Source of the DNA: an uncultured Treponema sp.
Lineage (GTDB): Bacteria; Spirochaetota; Spirochaetia; Treponematales; Treponemataceae
Assembly: GCA_947166355.1 (NCBI GenBank)
Contig: CAMVDX010000001.1
Location: 124,001 to 188,000, forward strand
Direction: 5' to 3'
Length of the DNA stretch: 64,000 bases
Made by a program: the position numbers and the translations under genes. The notes under the pieces are model-generated. The model saw nothing but the letters and a program-made list of their open reading frames with translations, had not been told where the DNA came from and did no database searches. Below are positions 36,376 to 44,793 of this stretch, one piece after another. The number at the start of each line of letters is the position of its first letter. The first letter of the stretch is position 1.

Positions 36376-37245
36376 TCATTTATTTTCGTAGGCTTTTCGG
36401 ATTGCACTTCTGAATGCCTCTTCGCCTACGCGCTGCAGGGTGAATCTGAAGCGTTCGCTTGGTTTTGCATTTTCTCCGAACCAGTTGATTGCCGCATCAG
36501 TAACACGGAACAGAGTTTCTTTATCTTTGATGATAGGAACAATCTGTTCTCCTGTGTAAATCTTGTTGCCGAACAATCCGCCAAAGCTGACAATATAACC
36601 AGGCTCTCCCTTCCAGGCATTTACCGGGCAGGATTTTACACAGCGGCCACAGTTATTGCATTTATCAGCCACAAGGCTGACACCTTTTTCTTCATCAAAA
36701 AGAATTGCATTTTCACGGCAGGCTTTTTCGCAGACTCCGCACTTTATACATTCATTCTTTGCGAGCTCTACGATTAAACCGCCTTTTATACCGACATCAT
36801 TTTCTTCTGCTTTAAGACAGTTGTTCTGACAGCCCGTTACACCGAACTTGAATTTATGCGGAAGCTCGCGGCCAAAATATCTTTTATCAAGTTCAACTGC
36901 AATTCCGTAAGAATCTATACATCCGCTTGGACAGATTTCACTTCCCTGACAGGCTGTTACCGTACGCACACGGGGACCGCAGACGCCAGGACGAACTCCG
37001 CCTTTCAGAAGTTCTGCCTTTACTTCTTCGATATCCTTAAAATCAATAAACGGAATTTCTACTCCCTGACGGCTTGTCATATGAACATAGCCCTTGCCAT
37101 ATTTTTCAGCTACCTTTGCAACTGTAGCTAAACCTTCAGCGGTAAGATGTCCGCCAATTACACCAAGACGAAGAGAAAATTTTCCCTTCTGCTTCTGGCG
37201 CATAAATCCGCCTTTTTTCAATGCTCCATAATCAATGTCTGCCAT
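36376..37245 (-). CDS. Siroheme sulfite/nitrite reductase-like protein with ferredoxin domain
   Basis: The 289-residue protein is a compact anaerobic type: an N-terminal ferredoxin-like half domain, the siroheme-[4Fe-4S] motif as CQGSEIC (Cx5C) and later GCQNNC (Cx3C), and two [4Fe-4S] ferredoxin motifs CIKCGVCEKAC and CNNCGRCVKSC. Proteins of this size reduce sulfite (or another oxyanion) to sulfide using ferredoxin. It is four bases from metY and next to tusA, so sulfite reduction for sulfur assimilation is the best reading. It needs siroheme, relevant to the CbiK-like chelatase in the same putative regulon. A nitrite substrate is not excluded. Confidence 0.85.
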   Translation of the reverse strand: MADIDYGALKKGGFMRQKQKGKFSLRLGVIGGHLTAEGLATVAKVAEKYGKGYVHMTSRQGVEIPFIDFKDIEEVKAELLKGGVRPGVCGPRVRTVTACQGSEICPSGCIDSYGIAVELDKRYFGRELPHKFKFGVTGCQNNCLKAEENDVGIKGGLIVELAKNECIKCGVCEKACRENAILFDEEKGVSLVADKCNNCGRCVKSCPVNAWKGEPGYIVSFGGLFGNKIYTGEQIVPIIKDKETLFRVTDAAINWFGENAKPSERFRFTLQRVGEEAFRSAIRKAYENK

Positions 37246-37249
37246 GTTC

Positions 37250-38473
37250 CTAACCTCTTATTGCTCTTATAAAGTCTTCAATTAAATCTTCTGCATCTTC
37301 GATACCAACCGAAACTCGGATTGTGTCATCAAAAACGCCGGCTGCATTCATTTCTTCAATTGTATTGTGAACGTAAAGAGTTGTTGCCGGATAGATAACC
37401 AGAGTTCTTACATCCCCAATATTTGAAGCAATAGTTGCAGTTTTTAATGAATTAATAATTTTAAATGCTTTTTCCCGTGAGCCTGTACGGATAGTAAGTA
37501 TTCCACCGCCATAACCTTTAAGCTGCTTTTCCGCCAGTTCAGCATTTTTGTTTCCTTTCAGAAGGGGATAATTTACTGTAATTCCTTCAATCTTATTCAA
37601 CTCTTCTGCAAGTTTTTTTGCATTATTACAAATCTGCTTAATTCTAAGACCAAGGGTTTCAAGACCAATAATATTCAGATATGCATTCAATGGAGCAAGA
37701 CAACCGCCGAGACTTGCCCAGCTGTCTTTTTTTAATCTTGTTATATAAGCATAAGGACCAAACTTAACATATTCCTTAAGAGCCGGATATTTTTCTGCAT
37801 TCCACTTGAATTTACCGCTATCAATAATCACGCCCGAAATACTGTCACTTGACCCGTTTATATATTTCGATGAAGAGTGAATTACAATGTCAGCACCAAA
37901 ATCAATAGGATTTACAAGGAAAGGAGTTGCGGTAGTATTGTCTATTAATAGTGGAATCTGCTTTGAATGTGCATAATCTGCAAGAGTTCGTATATCAATA
38001 ATTTCAAGACTCGGGTTAGAAATTGTTTCTGCAAAAATTGCTTTTACCTTTGGAGTATACAATTTATCAAGAGCTTCTTTTGATAAATCTTTAGCATAAA
38101 TTATTTTAATTCCAAGATTTTTTAGAACAGAAAAAAGCTGAATCGTTCCACCGTAAAGTCCGCTTGATGCAATTACTTCATCACCCGTATTTAAAAAATT
38201 TAAGAGTCCCTGTGTTATGGCAGCCATTCCAGATGAAGTTGCAACAGCACCATTTCCGTGTTCAAGGGAATTAATTCTCTGTTCAAAAGAAGCCACGGTT
38301 GGATTACCAATTCTTGTATATGCAAAGCCGCCGGCTCTTCCGTTAAAGACCTTTTCAAGAGATTCCATATTTTCATAAGAGAAAGCACTAACCTGATAAA
38401 TTGGTGTAATAGTAGCGCCAAAAGATTGATCTTTTACAACACCTTTATGCAGCGCTTCTGTATTGAAACCCAT
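37250..38473 (-). CDS. metY: O-acetylhomoserine sulfhydrylase (MetY)
   Basis: The 407-residue PLP enzyme of the Cys/Met metabolism family has the PLP lysine in IHSSSKYINGSSDSISG, upstream DNTTATPF, and the GFAYTRIGNPT segment typical of MetY. It condenses O-acetylhomoserine with sulfide, or with the thiocarboxylate of a sulfur carrier in the Wolinella-type pathway, to homocysteine. It is the first gene of the minus-strand sulfur operon; GGAGG precedes the ATG, and a promoter plus 25-bp palindrome lies directly upstream. Confidence 0.93.
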   Translation of the reverse strand: MGFNTEALHKGVVKDQSFGATITPIYQVSAFSYENMESLEKVFNGRAGGFAYTRIGNPTVASFEQRINSLEHGNGAVATSSGMAAITQGLLNFLNTGDEVIASSGLYGGTIQLFSVLKNLGIKIIYAKDLSKEALDKLYTPKVKAIFAETISNPSLEIIDIRTLADYAHSKQIPLLIDNTTATPFLVNPIDFGADIVIHSSSKYINGSSDSISGVIIDSGKFKWNAEKYPALKEYVKFGPYAYITRLKKDSWASLGGCLAPLNAYLNIIGLETLGLRIKQICNNAKKLAEELNKIEGITVNYPLLKGNKNAELAEKQLKGYGGGILTIRTGSREKAFKIINSLKTATIASNIGDVRTLVIYPATTLYVHNTIEEMNAAGVFDDTIRVSVGIEDAEDLIEDFIRAIRG

Positions 38474-38498
38474 GGGAACCTCCGTTTGAAAATGCTTT

Positions 38499-38523
38499 AT
38501 TACCTAGTTATCTAGTAGGTAAT
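38499..38523. promoter_or_regulatory. Sulfur-regulon palindrome upstream of metY
   Basis: ATTACCTAG-N7-GTAGGTAAT matches the 9-7-9 consensus with one mismatch. It lies next to the -10 box, at the expected transcription start of metY, a classical repressor position. Confidence 0.75.
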
Positions 38524-38526
38524 AGT

Positions 38527-38555
38527 AATATATAAACTTTTACCTATGCAGTCAA
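38527..38555 (-). promoter_or_regulatory. metY operon promoter
   Basis: On the minus strand TTGACT (38550-38555) and TATATT (38527-38532) are separated by 17 bases. The palindrome follows four bases downstream of the -10 box. Confidence 0.75.
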
Positions 38556-38597
38556 TGGGTTATTCTTGTATATCTGAAATTTTTCTTAAAAATTACT

Positions 38598-38622
38598 ATT
38601 ACCTACTTTTTCTATAGGTTTT
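38598..38622. promoter_or_regulatory. Degenerate copy of the sulfur-regulon palindrome
   Basis: ATTACCTAC-N7-ATAGGTTTT keeps one full arm and seven of nine positions in the other. It lies midway between the two divergent promoters and may allow looping or cooperative binding. Confidence 0.5.
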
Positions 38623-38645
38623 TTAGTATTTTTTTCAAAATCTTA

Positions 38646-38674
38646 TTGACAATACTTTTTTCAGACGATATATT
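38646..38674 (+). promoter_or_regulatory. Promoter of the yezD-metK-transport operon
   Basis: A perfect TTGACA (38646-38651) and TATATT (38669-38674) are spaced by 17 bases, with the perfect palindrome starting 14 bases downstream. Confidence 0.8.
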
Positions 38675-38687
38675 ACGCATATAACTA

Positions 38688-38712
38688 ATTACCTATCAGA
38701 TTAATAGGTAAT
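38688..38712. promoter_or_regulatory. Perfect sulfur-regulon palindrome upstream of yezD
   Basis: ATTACCTAT-N7-ATAGGTAAT with exact complementarity in both 9-base arms lies at the start of the yezD transcript. No other function for it is apparent. Confidence 0.8.
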
Positions 38713-38809
38713 TATAAAAGATTCATAAATGAAATCATCAGACTGATGTTTTAGTTGTGTGGACTTCATTTTTAATATGCAAGCTGACTGGTTATTCAGA
38801 GGAGTAGTT

Positions 38810-38977
38810 ATGCCGGAAAAACCAAAAGGTTTTGAAGTTGTAAAAAAGGAGCAAAAAGAAGAAATAAAAAAAATTGAGGAACTGATTTCCAATATTAGAT
38901 TCGGTTCCCTTTTGATTCACGTGGAAGATCGAAAAATCATCCAGGTGGATAAAAATGAAAAAATAAGATTCAGATAA
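38810..38977 (+). CDS. YezD-family small protein (DUF2292)
   Basis: The 55-residue protein matches the YezD pattern: a charged helix (KKEQKEEIKKIEELISNIR), a FGSLLIHVEDRK strand, and IIQVDKNEKIRFR at the end. Members are short, of unknown biochemical role, and are typical companions of sulfur-assimilation genes. I chose the ATG at 38810 because GAGGAG precedes it; the 17 extra upstream codons are not conserved in type. It is the first gene after the palindrome-bearing promoter. Confidence 0.75.
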   Translation: MPEKPKGFEVVKKEQKEEIKKIEELISNIRFGSLLIHVEDRKIIQVDKNEKIRFR

Positions 38978-39006
38978 TAAATTAAACAGACTGACTGGAA
39001 AACCGG

Positions 39007-39054
39007 AGGCCTGAATGAGTAAGAGGATTAAATTTCTCATGCTTGTTCAGACCT
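39007..39054 (+). other. Hairpin between yezD and metK
   Basis: AGGCCTGAA (39007-39015) pairs with TTCAGACCT (39046-39054) except for one C-A mismatch, with an inner ATGAG/CTCAT stem. The same arm sequences, with the same mismatch, form the hairpin at 46161-46188. No long T-run follows here, so it may be an attenuator-like or processing structure. Confidence 0.45.
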
Positions 39055-39094
39055 TTAGTTTTATAGCAAAAATAAATATTTAAGAGGTAGAAAA

Positions 39095-40276
39095 ATGAGT
39101 AGACTTTTTACATCAGAATCAGTAACAGAAGGACATCCAGACAAAATTGCAGACCAGATTAGCGACAGCATTCTGGATGCATTGATTGAACAGGATCCGT
39201 ATTCTCGTGTTGCGGCAGAAACTACTGTTGCAACTGGACTTGCTCTCGTTGTAGGAGAAATTACAACTAATGCTTATGTTGATATAGCAAAGATTGCACG
39301 TAAAACAATCCGCGAAATCGGCTATACAAATAATCAGAATGGTTTTGATGCTGACTCAATTGCAGTTCTTACTTCAATTGATGAGCAGTCGGCAGATATT
39401 GCTCTTGGTGTTGATAAAGCACTGGAATCAAAAGAGTCTAAATCTGGCGAAGATTTTGGAACAGGAGCAGGCGATCAGGGAATCATCTTTGGTTATGCAA
39501 CAGATGAGACTCCGGAATATCTTCCTCCAGCAATCAGTTTTGCACACCGTCTTACAAAGCAGCTTGCAAAGGTTCGTAAGGATGGAACTTTGGCATATCT
39601 TCGTCCGGATGGAAAGTCGCAGGTTACTGTTGAGTTTGATGATGACGGAAAAGTAAAGCGTATTCATACAATTGTAGTTTCAACTCAGCATGCCCCGGAA
39701 GTTACACTTGAACAGATTCGAAAGGACGTAATTGAAAAGGTTGTAAAGCCTGTAATTCCGGCTGAGCTTCTGGATGATAAAACAATCTATTTTATTAATC
39801 CTACTGGACGTTTTGTAATCGGAGGTCCACAGGGAGATTCTGGTCTTACCGGCCGCAAAATTATTGTTGATACTTATGGTGGAACTGGCCGTCATGGAGG
39901 CGGTGCATTCTCGGGTAAGGATCCTACAAAGGTAGACCGTTCTGCAGCGTATGCAGCACGCTGGGTTGCAAAAAATCTTGTTGCTGCTGGACTTGCAAAA
40001 AAAGCTGAGGTTGAACTGGCTTATGCAATTGGTGTTGCAAAACCAGTTTCTATTGCCGTAGACACATTTGGTACAGGAACTGTAAGCGATGAAAAAATTG
40101 TTGAAGTTATTGAAAAGGTATTTGATTTACGCCCTGCTGCAATTATCAGCGAGCTTGATTTGCGCCGCCCGATTTATAAAAAGACAGCGGCATACGGACA
40201 CTTCGGCCGCAACGACCCTGACTTCACCTGGGAAAAACTGAACAAGGTTGATGAAATTAAGGCTGCACTGAAATAA
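39095..40276 (+). CDS. metK: S-adenosylmethionine synthetase
   Basis: The 393-residue enzyme shows the family landmarks: [16 protein letters not shown] at the N-terminus, [12 protein letters not shown], and [18 protein letters not shown]. It makes SAM from methionine and ATP. The gene is second in a sulfur-regulated operon, so SAM supply would rise with sulfur assimilation genes, including the SAM-dependent radical enzyme downstream. AAGAGG precedes the start. Confidence 0.96.
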   Translation: MSRLFTSESVTEGHPDKIADQISDSILDALIEQDPYSRVAAETTVATGLALVVGEITTNAYVDIAKIARKTIREIGYTNNQNGFDADSIAVLTSIDEQSADIALGVDKALESKESKSGEDFGTGAGDQGIIFGYATDETPEYLPPAISFAHRLTKQLAKVRKDGTLAYLRPDGKSQVTVEFDDDGKVKRIHTIVVSTQHAPEVTLEQIRKDVIEKVVKPVIPAELLDDKTIYFINPTGRFVIGGPQGDSGLTGRKIIVDTYGGTGRHGGGAFSGKDPTKVDRSAAYAARWVAKNLVAAGLAKKAEVELAYAIGVAKPVSIAVDTFGTGTVSDEKIVEVIEKVFDLRPAAIISELDLRRPIYKKTAAYGHFGRNDPDFTWEKLNKVDEIKAALK

Positions 40277-40379
40277 ATTGACTCCTAGATTTTTTAGGGG
40301 AGAGGACAGTTAAAAAAGTTACTGAAAGAATAGTGTCGGATTTAAAAAAGTTTTTAATTTGGAAACAGGAGGAAATTAA

Positions 40380-41162
40380 TTGGAAAACGGGAATACCTTG
40401 AAAATTGAAAACGTCGAAAAGATATTTCAGATTAACGATGAATTTCTTCAAGCCTTGGAAAATATAAATGCTGAAATAAAAGACGGAGAATTTATTTCAA
40501 TTGTCGGACCTTCTGGTTGTGGAAAATCAACATTAATCAGAATGATTGCGGGATTGGAAAGTCCGTCTAAAGGAGAAATTAAGCTGAATGAAAAAACAAT
40601 TACTAAACCATCATTAGATATAGGAATGATTTTTCAGGAGAGCAGACTTTTTCCCTGGCTTACGATTGAAAAAAATATTGAGTTTGGTATTTCAGACAAA
40701 TCAAAAACAAAAAATGAACGGAAAAAACTTGTTGAAGAAATGATAAGTCTTGTCGGTCTTACGGGATTTAGTAAAGCCTTACCGAAGCAGCTTTCGGGTG
40801 GAATGCAGCAGAGAGCGAGTATTGCGAGAGGTCTTATAAACAAGCCGAAGATTCTTTTACTCGATGAGCCTTTTGGAGCTCTGGATGCGTTTACTAGAAT
40901 GAATATGCAGCAGGAGCTTTTAAAAATCTGGAAAAAAGAAAAAAGCACTATGCTTCTGGTTACTCACGATGTCGACGAAGCTATCTTTTTAAGTACAAGA
41001 ATTTTCATTATGACTGAGAGACCTGGAACAATCAAAGATATTATTGATGTGCAGCTTGAAGGCAAGAGGGATCGCAGCAGTCAGAAATTTGTGGAAATAC
41101 GTTCAAGAATTTTAAGAGCGTTATTTAAAATAGATTCGGAAGCAATTGAGTATTACCTGTAA
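40380..41162 (+). CDS. ABC transporter ATPase, SsuB/TauB type
   Basis: The 260-residue ATPase has Walker A GPSGCGKST, Q-loop MIFQESRLFPW, signature LSGGMQQRASIARGL, and Walker B ILLLDEPFGALD followed by the H-loop LVTHDVDEAIFLS. This subfamily energises nitrate, sulfonate, taurine or thiamine-precursor uptake. A TTG start behind AGGAGG is the only sensible one. It serves the two permeases and two binding proteins downstream, probably shared between them, because no second ATPase gene is present. Confidence 0.9.
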   Translation: MENGNTLKIENVEKIFQINDEFLQALENINAEIKDGEFISIVGPSGCGKSTLIRMIAGLESPSKGEIKLNEKTITKPSLDIGMIFQESRLFPWLTIEKNIEFGISDKSKTKNERKKLVEEMISLVGLTGFSKALPKQLSGGMQQRASIARGLINKPKILLLDEPFGALDAFTRMNMQQELLKIWKKEKSTMLLVTHDVDEAIFLSTRIFIMTERPGTIKDIIDVQLEGKRDRSSQKFVEIRSRILRALFKIDSEAIEYYL

Positions 41163-41203
41163 TTTTTTTAGTTAGTATTCAGTGCTTCAAACAGGAGAAA
41201 AAC

Positions 41204-42451
41204 ATGGCAGTTATTGACAAAGATTGGAGAAAAAAAGAAGACAGCTACTGGGAGATTTTGAAGAGATATCCGGATGTTTCACCTTTCATTATTACACAGC
41301 TTGATGTTCAGCGCCGTGGCGTTACTTATACTCCGGCAGCATTGGATCTTGTGAATCCGGAAATTCATCAGACAAGACCTTTGGGCGATAAGCTTGCACC
41401 AGATTCTTTGCTTTTGAGAGATGGTACAAGTATTGTTACGAATTTTACATTTGCGACTTCGGATGGAACTATAAGTGGCCGTGACCCTTATGTCGTTGAT
41501 GTAATTAATGGTAAGCCTTTCCTAACAGATGAAGGCAAGGCTGTACAGGAAGTAATTTACTGGGAGCGCCCAAAATTCTATGACAAGCTGACTTCAAAAG
41601 GACATAAAATGGGAAGCATTGTTCGCGCCCGTCCTCAGCGATTCCATTTTGATGTAAACCATTACTGTCACTTCTGGGATAAAAGTGGTGAAGGCTGTAA
41701 ATATTGTGGAATCGGAGCTGCCGGTCATAAATACAAGGGAACCTGCGAAGAACATATCGATTATGAAGAAGTTGCAGAAATTATGCAGGAAATTGTAAAA
41801 GAAAAAGGACGCTATGTAGGCTTCATTCTTACAGGTGGAAGTGTTCTCAGTGGAAAAGAACTTCTTGATGATGAGCTTGACCAGTACATTGCGGCGCTTC
41901 AAGCTGTTGCTTCAGTTTTCGGTGTAAAAAAGATTCCAAGCCAGGTAAACTCCACTGCCCTTAATGAACGTCAGCTTCGTCGTCTTTATGATGAGACCTG
42001 TCTTACCAGCTGGACCAGTGACCTTGAAGTCTTTGATGAAGAAATTCAAAAATGGATTTGTCCGGGAAAAGCAAGATTGATTCCATTCCAGGAGTGGAAG
42101 AATCGTCTGTATAAAGGTGTTGAGATTTTCGGAAAAGGTCAGGTAAATACTGGAATCGTAAGTGGTGTTGAACTTGCAACTCCGTATGGCTTTAAGACCG
42201 AAGCTGAAGCAATAAAAAGAAATCTCGAAACTGCCGAAGAGCTTACTTCGCATGGTGTTGGATTAAAGCATGATGTCTGGAATGTTGTGCCGGGTTCAAT
42301 ACTAAAAAATCAGACAACTCCTTCTCTTGATTATTATGTTCAGATTACAAAAGGCTTCTATGAATTGAATCTGAAATATGGAATCAGTACAGAAATGGAT
42401 GATTATAGAAAGTGTTCAATGCACGCAAATATTAATCATGACAGAATTTAG
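41204..42451 (+). CDS. Radical SAM-like protein with unusual Cx9Cx2C cysteine motif
   Basis: The 415-residue protein contains, at about residues 160-173, a Cys-His-Phe-Trp start and a CKYCGIG end: three cysteines in a Cx9Cx2C arrangement rather than the canonical Cx3Cx2C, with the aromatic residue before the last Cys kept. FILTGGSVLSG follows at about residue 205, resembling the GGE-type SAM-binding strand. This suggests a TIM-barrel radical SAM enzyme. I know no characterised member. It is encoded between an SsuB-like ATPase and an SsuA-like binding protein in a sulfur-controlled operon, where aerobes would have a flavin monooxygenase; an oxygen-independent C-S cleavage role is my inference. 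No signal peptide. Confidence 0.75.
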   Translation: MAVIDKDWRKKEDSYWEILKRYPDVSPFIITQLDVQRRGVTYTPAALDLVNPEIHQTRPLGDKLAPDSLLLRDGTSIVTNFTFATSDGTISGRDPYVVDVINGKPFLTDEGKAVQEVIYWERPKFYDKLTSKGHKMGSIVRARPQRFHFDVNHYCHFWDKSGEGCKYCGIGAAGHKYKGTCEEHIDYEEVAEIMQEIVKEKGRYVGFILTGGSVLSGKELLDDELDQYIAALQAVASVFGVKKIPSQVNSTALNERQLRRLYDETCLTSWTSDLEVFDEEIQKWICPGKARLIPFQEWKNRLYKGVEIFGKGQVNTGIVSGVELATPYGFKTEAEAIKRNLETAEELTSHGVGLKHDVWNVVPGSILKNQTTPSLDYYVQITKGFYELNLKYGISTEMDDYRKCSMHANINHDRI

Positions 42452-42477
42452 AAAGGCGGATTGTAAGGAGAATTATT

Positions 42478-42957
42478 ATGGCATTTGAATTAACAGAAGA
42501 ATTAAAAGAAATAATAAATGATAAATCAACAGTCGCAGTTGTGTCTGCCGTCGGAAAAAACGGAAATCCTTATTCCGCAGTAGGTCTCAAACTGGAAATC
42601 AGAAAAGACGGCCGGCTGGGACTTTATTCCCTGCTGGAAACTTCGCAGCTTCAGAAAAATCTTGTTTTCAGCATCTGGTTTGATAAGGAAGTAAGTATTT
42701 CTCTTATTGCAAAGGATGGAAGAAATTTCCAGCTTTATGTAAAACCTTATCAGGCATTGATAGCGGGTCGTGAGTTTGAAGCAGCCTATGAAACAGCAAT
42801 TGCAGAATTCGGAGAAGATGCAGACCTTTCTACAGTCTGGCTTTTAGACCTTGTAAGTGCAAAAGAATCAACTTATAAAGTTGAAAAGGAGATTGAAAAG
42901 AAAGCACATCCATATCTTGGACACTATGACCACATTCCATTAAAAGAGGGCTTTTAA
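42478..42957 (+). CDS. Pyridoxamine 5'-phosphate oxidase-like flavin split-barrel protein
   Basis: The 159-residue protein resembles the FMN-binding split-barrel superfamily: STVAVVSAVGKNGNPYSAVG near the N-terminus, a strand with GRLGLYSLLETSQLQKNL, and a VKPYQALIAGREFE segment. Members bind FMN, F420, heme or biliverdin and often act as reductases. Directly after the radical SAM gene, it may supply electrons or handle the released sulfur product. AAGGAG precedes the start by seven bases. The cofactor is not deducible. Confidence 0.65.
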   Translation: MAFELTEELKEIINDKSTVAVVSAVGKNGNPYSAVGLKLEIRKDGRLGLYSLLETSQLQKNLVFSIWFDKEVSISLIAKDGRNFQLYVKPYQALIAGREFEAAYETAIAEFGEDADLSTVWLLDLVSAKESTYKVEKEIEKKAHPYLGHYDHIPLKEGF

Positions 42958-42981
42958 TTTCAGGTCATGAAGGAGAATTTT

Positions 42982-43968
42982 ATGAGAAATATTTTCAAAA
43001 GTCTTTTAGTAGTTTTAATTACAGTAACTGCGCTTATTGCTACAGGCTGCAAAAAGAAGGCTTCATCAGAACTTAACACTGCAAAAAAAATCCGTGTTAT
43101 GGGTAATGCCGGTTATTTTCCGATTGTAATTGGAGATAAAAAAGGATTTTTTAAGGAAGAATTTGGAGATTCTGTTAGTCTCGAATTCAATCATCACATG
43201 AATGGCGGTGCTGCTGCCATGGAAGCAATGACAGCAGGAGAAATTGATTTTGCAATTCTTGGCGATATGCCGGTTATTCAGTCAAAAGGAAACGGACTTG
43301 ATGTTGTAGTTCTTTCAAGTCTTTTTATCTCAAAAGATGGATATCATCTTGTTGCGGCAAAGGATTCTGGAATTCATTCTATCGAAGATATGAAAGGAAA
43401 GAAAATTGCTGTAATGACAGCAAGTACAAATCATAAGCTTTTGCTTAAATATCTTGAAGCAAAGAATCTTACTGTAGACGACATTGATCTTGTTCCGCTG
43501 AAAACGAAAGATCAGCTTGCTGCCTTTGTTGGAAAGAATGTTGACGCCGCAGTTACACAGATTCCGGCTTCTACAAAAATCATTGAACAGACAGGTGCTT
43601 ACATTGTAGTTAATGCTGATGATTACGACACAATCCAGACTCTTATTACAGGAAGCGGAAAATTCCTTAAAGAAAATCCTGAATACGGAGTTAAGTTTAT
43701 GCGTGCAGTTATAAAGGCTGACAAATGGGCCAGAGAAAACTTAGATGAAGCCTTGAAAATTATTGCAGAAGAAGACGGTGATTCTCCAGTCAGCACTGAA
43801 CAGCTATACTGGGATACACGAACCTTCCACTATGATCTTGGAGATGATGAAGTTAAAGCCGTTCAGGACACAATTGATTATCTTAATCAGCAGGGAACTC
43901 TTACTGCCAAACTGGATGCAAAAACCTTCTGTGATGCTTCCTATCTGAAAAAAGCAAGAGGCTTGTAG
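42982..43968 (+). CDS. Organosulfur ABC transporter substrate-binding lipoprotein 1
   Basis: The 328-residue protein has a lipoprotein signal peptide (ALIATGC) and the NMT1/SsuA-like fold: KIRVMGNAGYFPIVIGDKKG, then AGEIDFAILGDMP, then KGKKIAVMTAS. Such proteins bind sulfonates, taurine, nitrate or pyrimidine compounds. I use the ATG at 42982 with AAGGAG in front. The paralogue at 47005 shares its layout but only part of its sequence, so the two probably recognise different compounds. Confidence 0.85.
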   Translation: MRNIFKSLLVVLITVTALIATGCKKKASSELNTAKKIRVMGNAGYFPIVIGDKKGFFKEEFGDSVSLEFNHHMNGGAAAMEAMTAGEIDFAILGDMPVIQSKGNGLDVVVLSSLFISKDGYHLVAAKDSGIHSIEDMKGKKIAVMTASTNHKLLLKYLEAKNLTVDDIDLVPLKTKDQLAAFVGKNVDAAVTQIPASTKIIEQTGAYIVVNADDYDTIQTLITGSGKFLKENPEYGVKFMRAVIKADKWARENLDEALKIIAEEDGDSPVSTEQLYWDTRTFHYDLGDDEVKAVQDTIDYLNQQGTLTAKLDAKTFCDASYLKKARGL

Positions 43969-43996
43969 GCAGGTTTATAAATTAAGGAGTTGAAAC

Positions 43997-44773
43997 ATGA
44001 AATTCGACAGAGAAAAGACCAGAAAAGATATTGTAATTGAAAACACAATTTTCTTTGCCGTACCAGTTCTTTTTATATTGTTCTGGCAGCTGGCCGGCAA
44101 ACTGAATCTTATAAACGGTATTATTATTCCGACTCCTTATAAAATACTTGAAGCCTTCATAAGTCTTCTGACTACAGGAAAATGGTGGAATGATTTCAGC
44201 GCAAGTATAAGACGAGTTCTTCTTGGCTTTTTTTATGGAACAACAGCCGGAATTGTTATTGGCGTTTTGTCGGGCTTGTTTTCAAAATTCAATAAGGCGA
44301 TAGATGGAATTTTCAGCATACTGCGCCCTATTCCTATGATCGGTCTTGTTCCCCTTATGATCCTGTGGTTTGGAATTGGCGAGACCTCTAAGGTTATAGT
44401 TATTTCTGTAGGTACCTTCTGGTCTGTTCTGTTGAATACTCAGGCCGGACTTGCCAGCACAGACCGAAAGCTTCTGGAGGTTGCGCAAATTCTTGAAAAA
44501 GATAATTTTACTATTCTGCGAAAAATTGTATTCCCATCTGCTCTGCCCCAGATTTTTACCGGAGTAAGAATAGGTGTTGGAAACGCCTGGAAATCTGTTG
44601 TTGCCGCAGAGATGCTTGCAGCTACAAAAGGAATTGGACATTTAATTGAGTATGCCCGCGAGCTTGCCCAGCCGGCAAAAATGTTTGTAGGAATTCTGAC
44701 AATTGGTATTGTCGGACTTTTAATAGATTTTCTGATTCGTAAGCTTCAGAAAATCTTGATCAGGTGGGGGTAA
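43997..44773 (+). CDS. Organosulfur ABC transporter permease 1 (SsuC type)
   Basis: This 258-residue, about six-helix inner-membrane protein has the EAA loop EVAQILEKDNFTILRKIVFPSALPQIFTG, typical of the SsuC/TauC/NrtB permeases. It should pair with the binding protein before it and the SsuB-like ATPase. An AAGGAG site lies before its ATG. Confidence 0.88.
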   Translation: MKFDREKTRKDIVIENTIFFAVPVLFILFWQLAGKLNLINGIIIPTPYKILEAFISLLTTGKWWNDFSASIRRVLLGFFYGTTAGIVIGVLSGLFSKFNKAIDGIFSILRPIPMIGLVPLMILWFGIGETSKVIVISVGTFWSVLLNTQAGLASTDRKLLEVAQILEKDNFTILRKIVFPSALPQIFTGVRIGVGNAWKSVVAAEMLAATKGIGHLIEYARELAQPAKMFVGILTIGIVGLLIDFLIRKLQKILIRWG

Positions 44774-44793
44774 AAATTAAATAAGGTTTTATT

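Noticed and set aside
36376..37245. Dissimilatory sulfite respiration
   Set aside because: The protein is a single compact subunit in an assimilatory MetY/carrier operon, with no DsrAB pair or DsrMKJOP membrane complex nearby.
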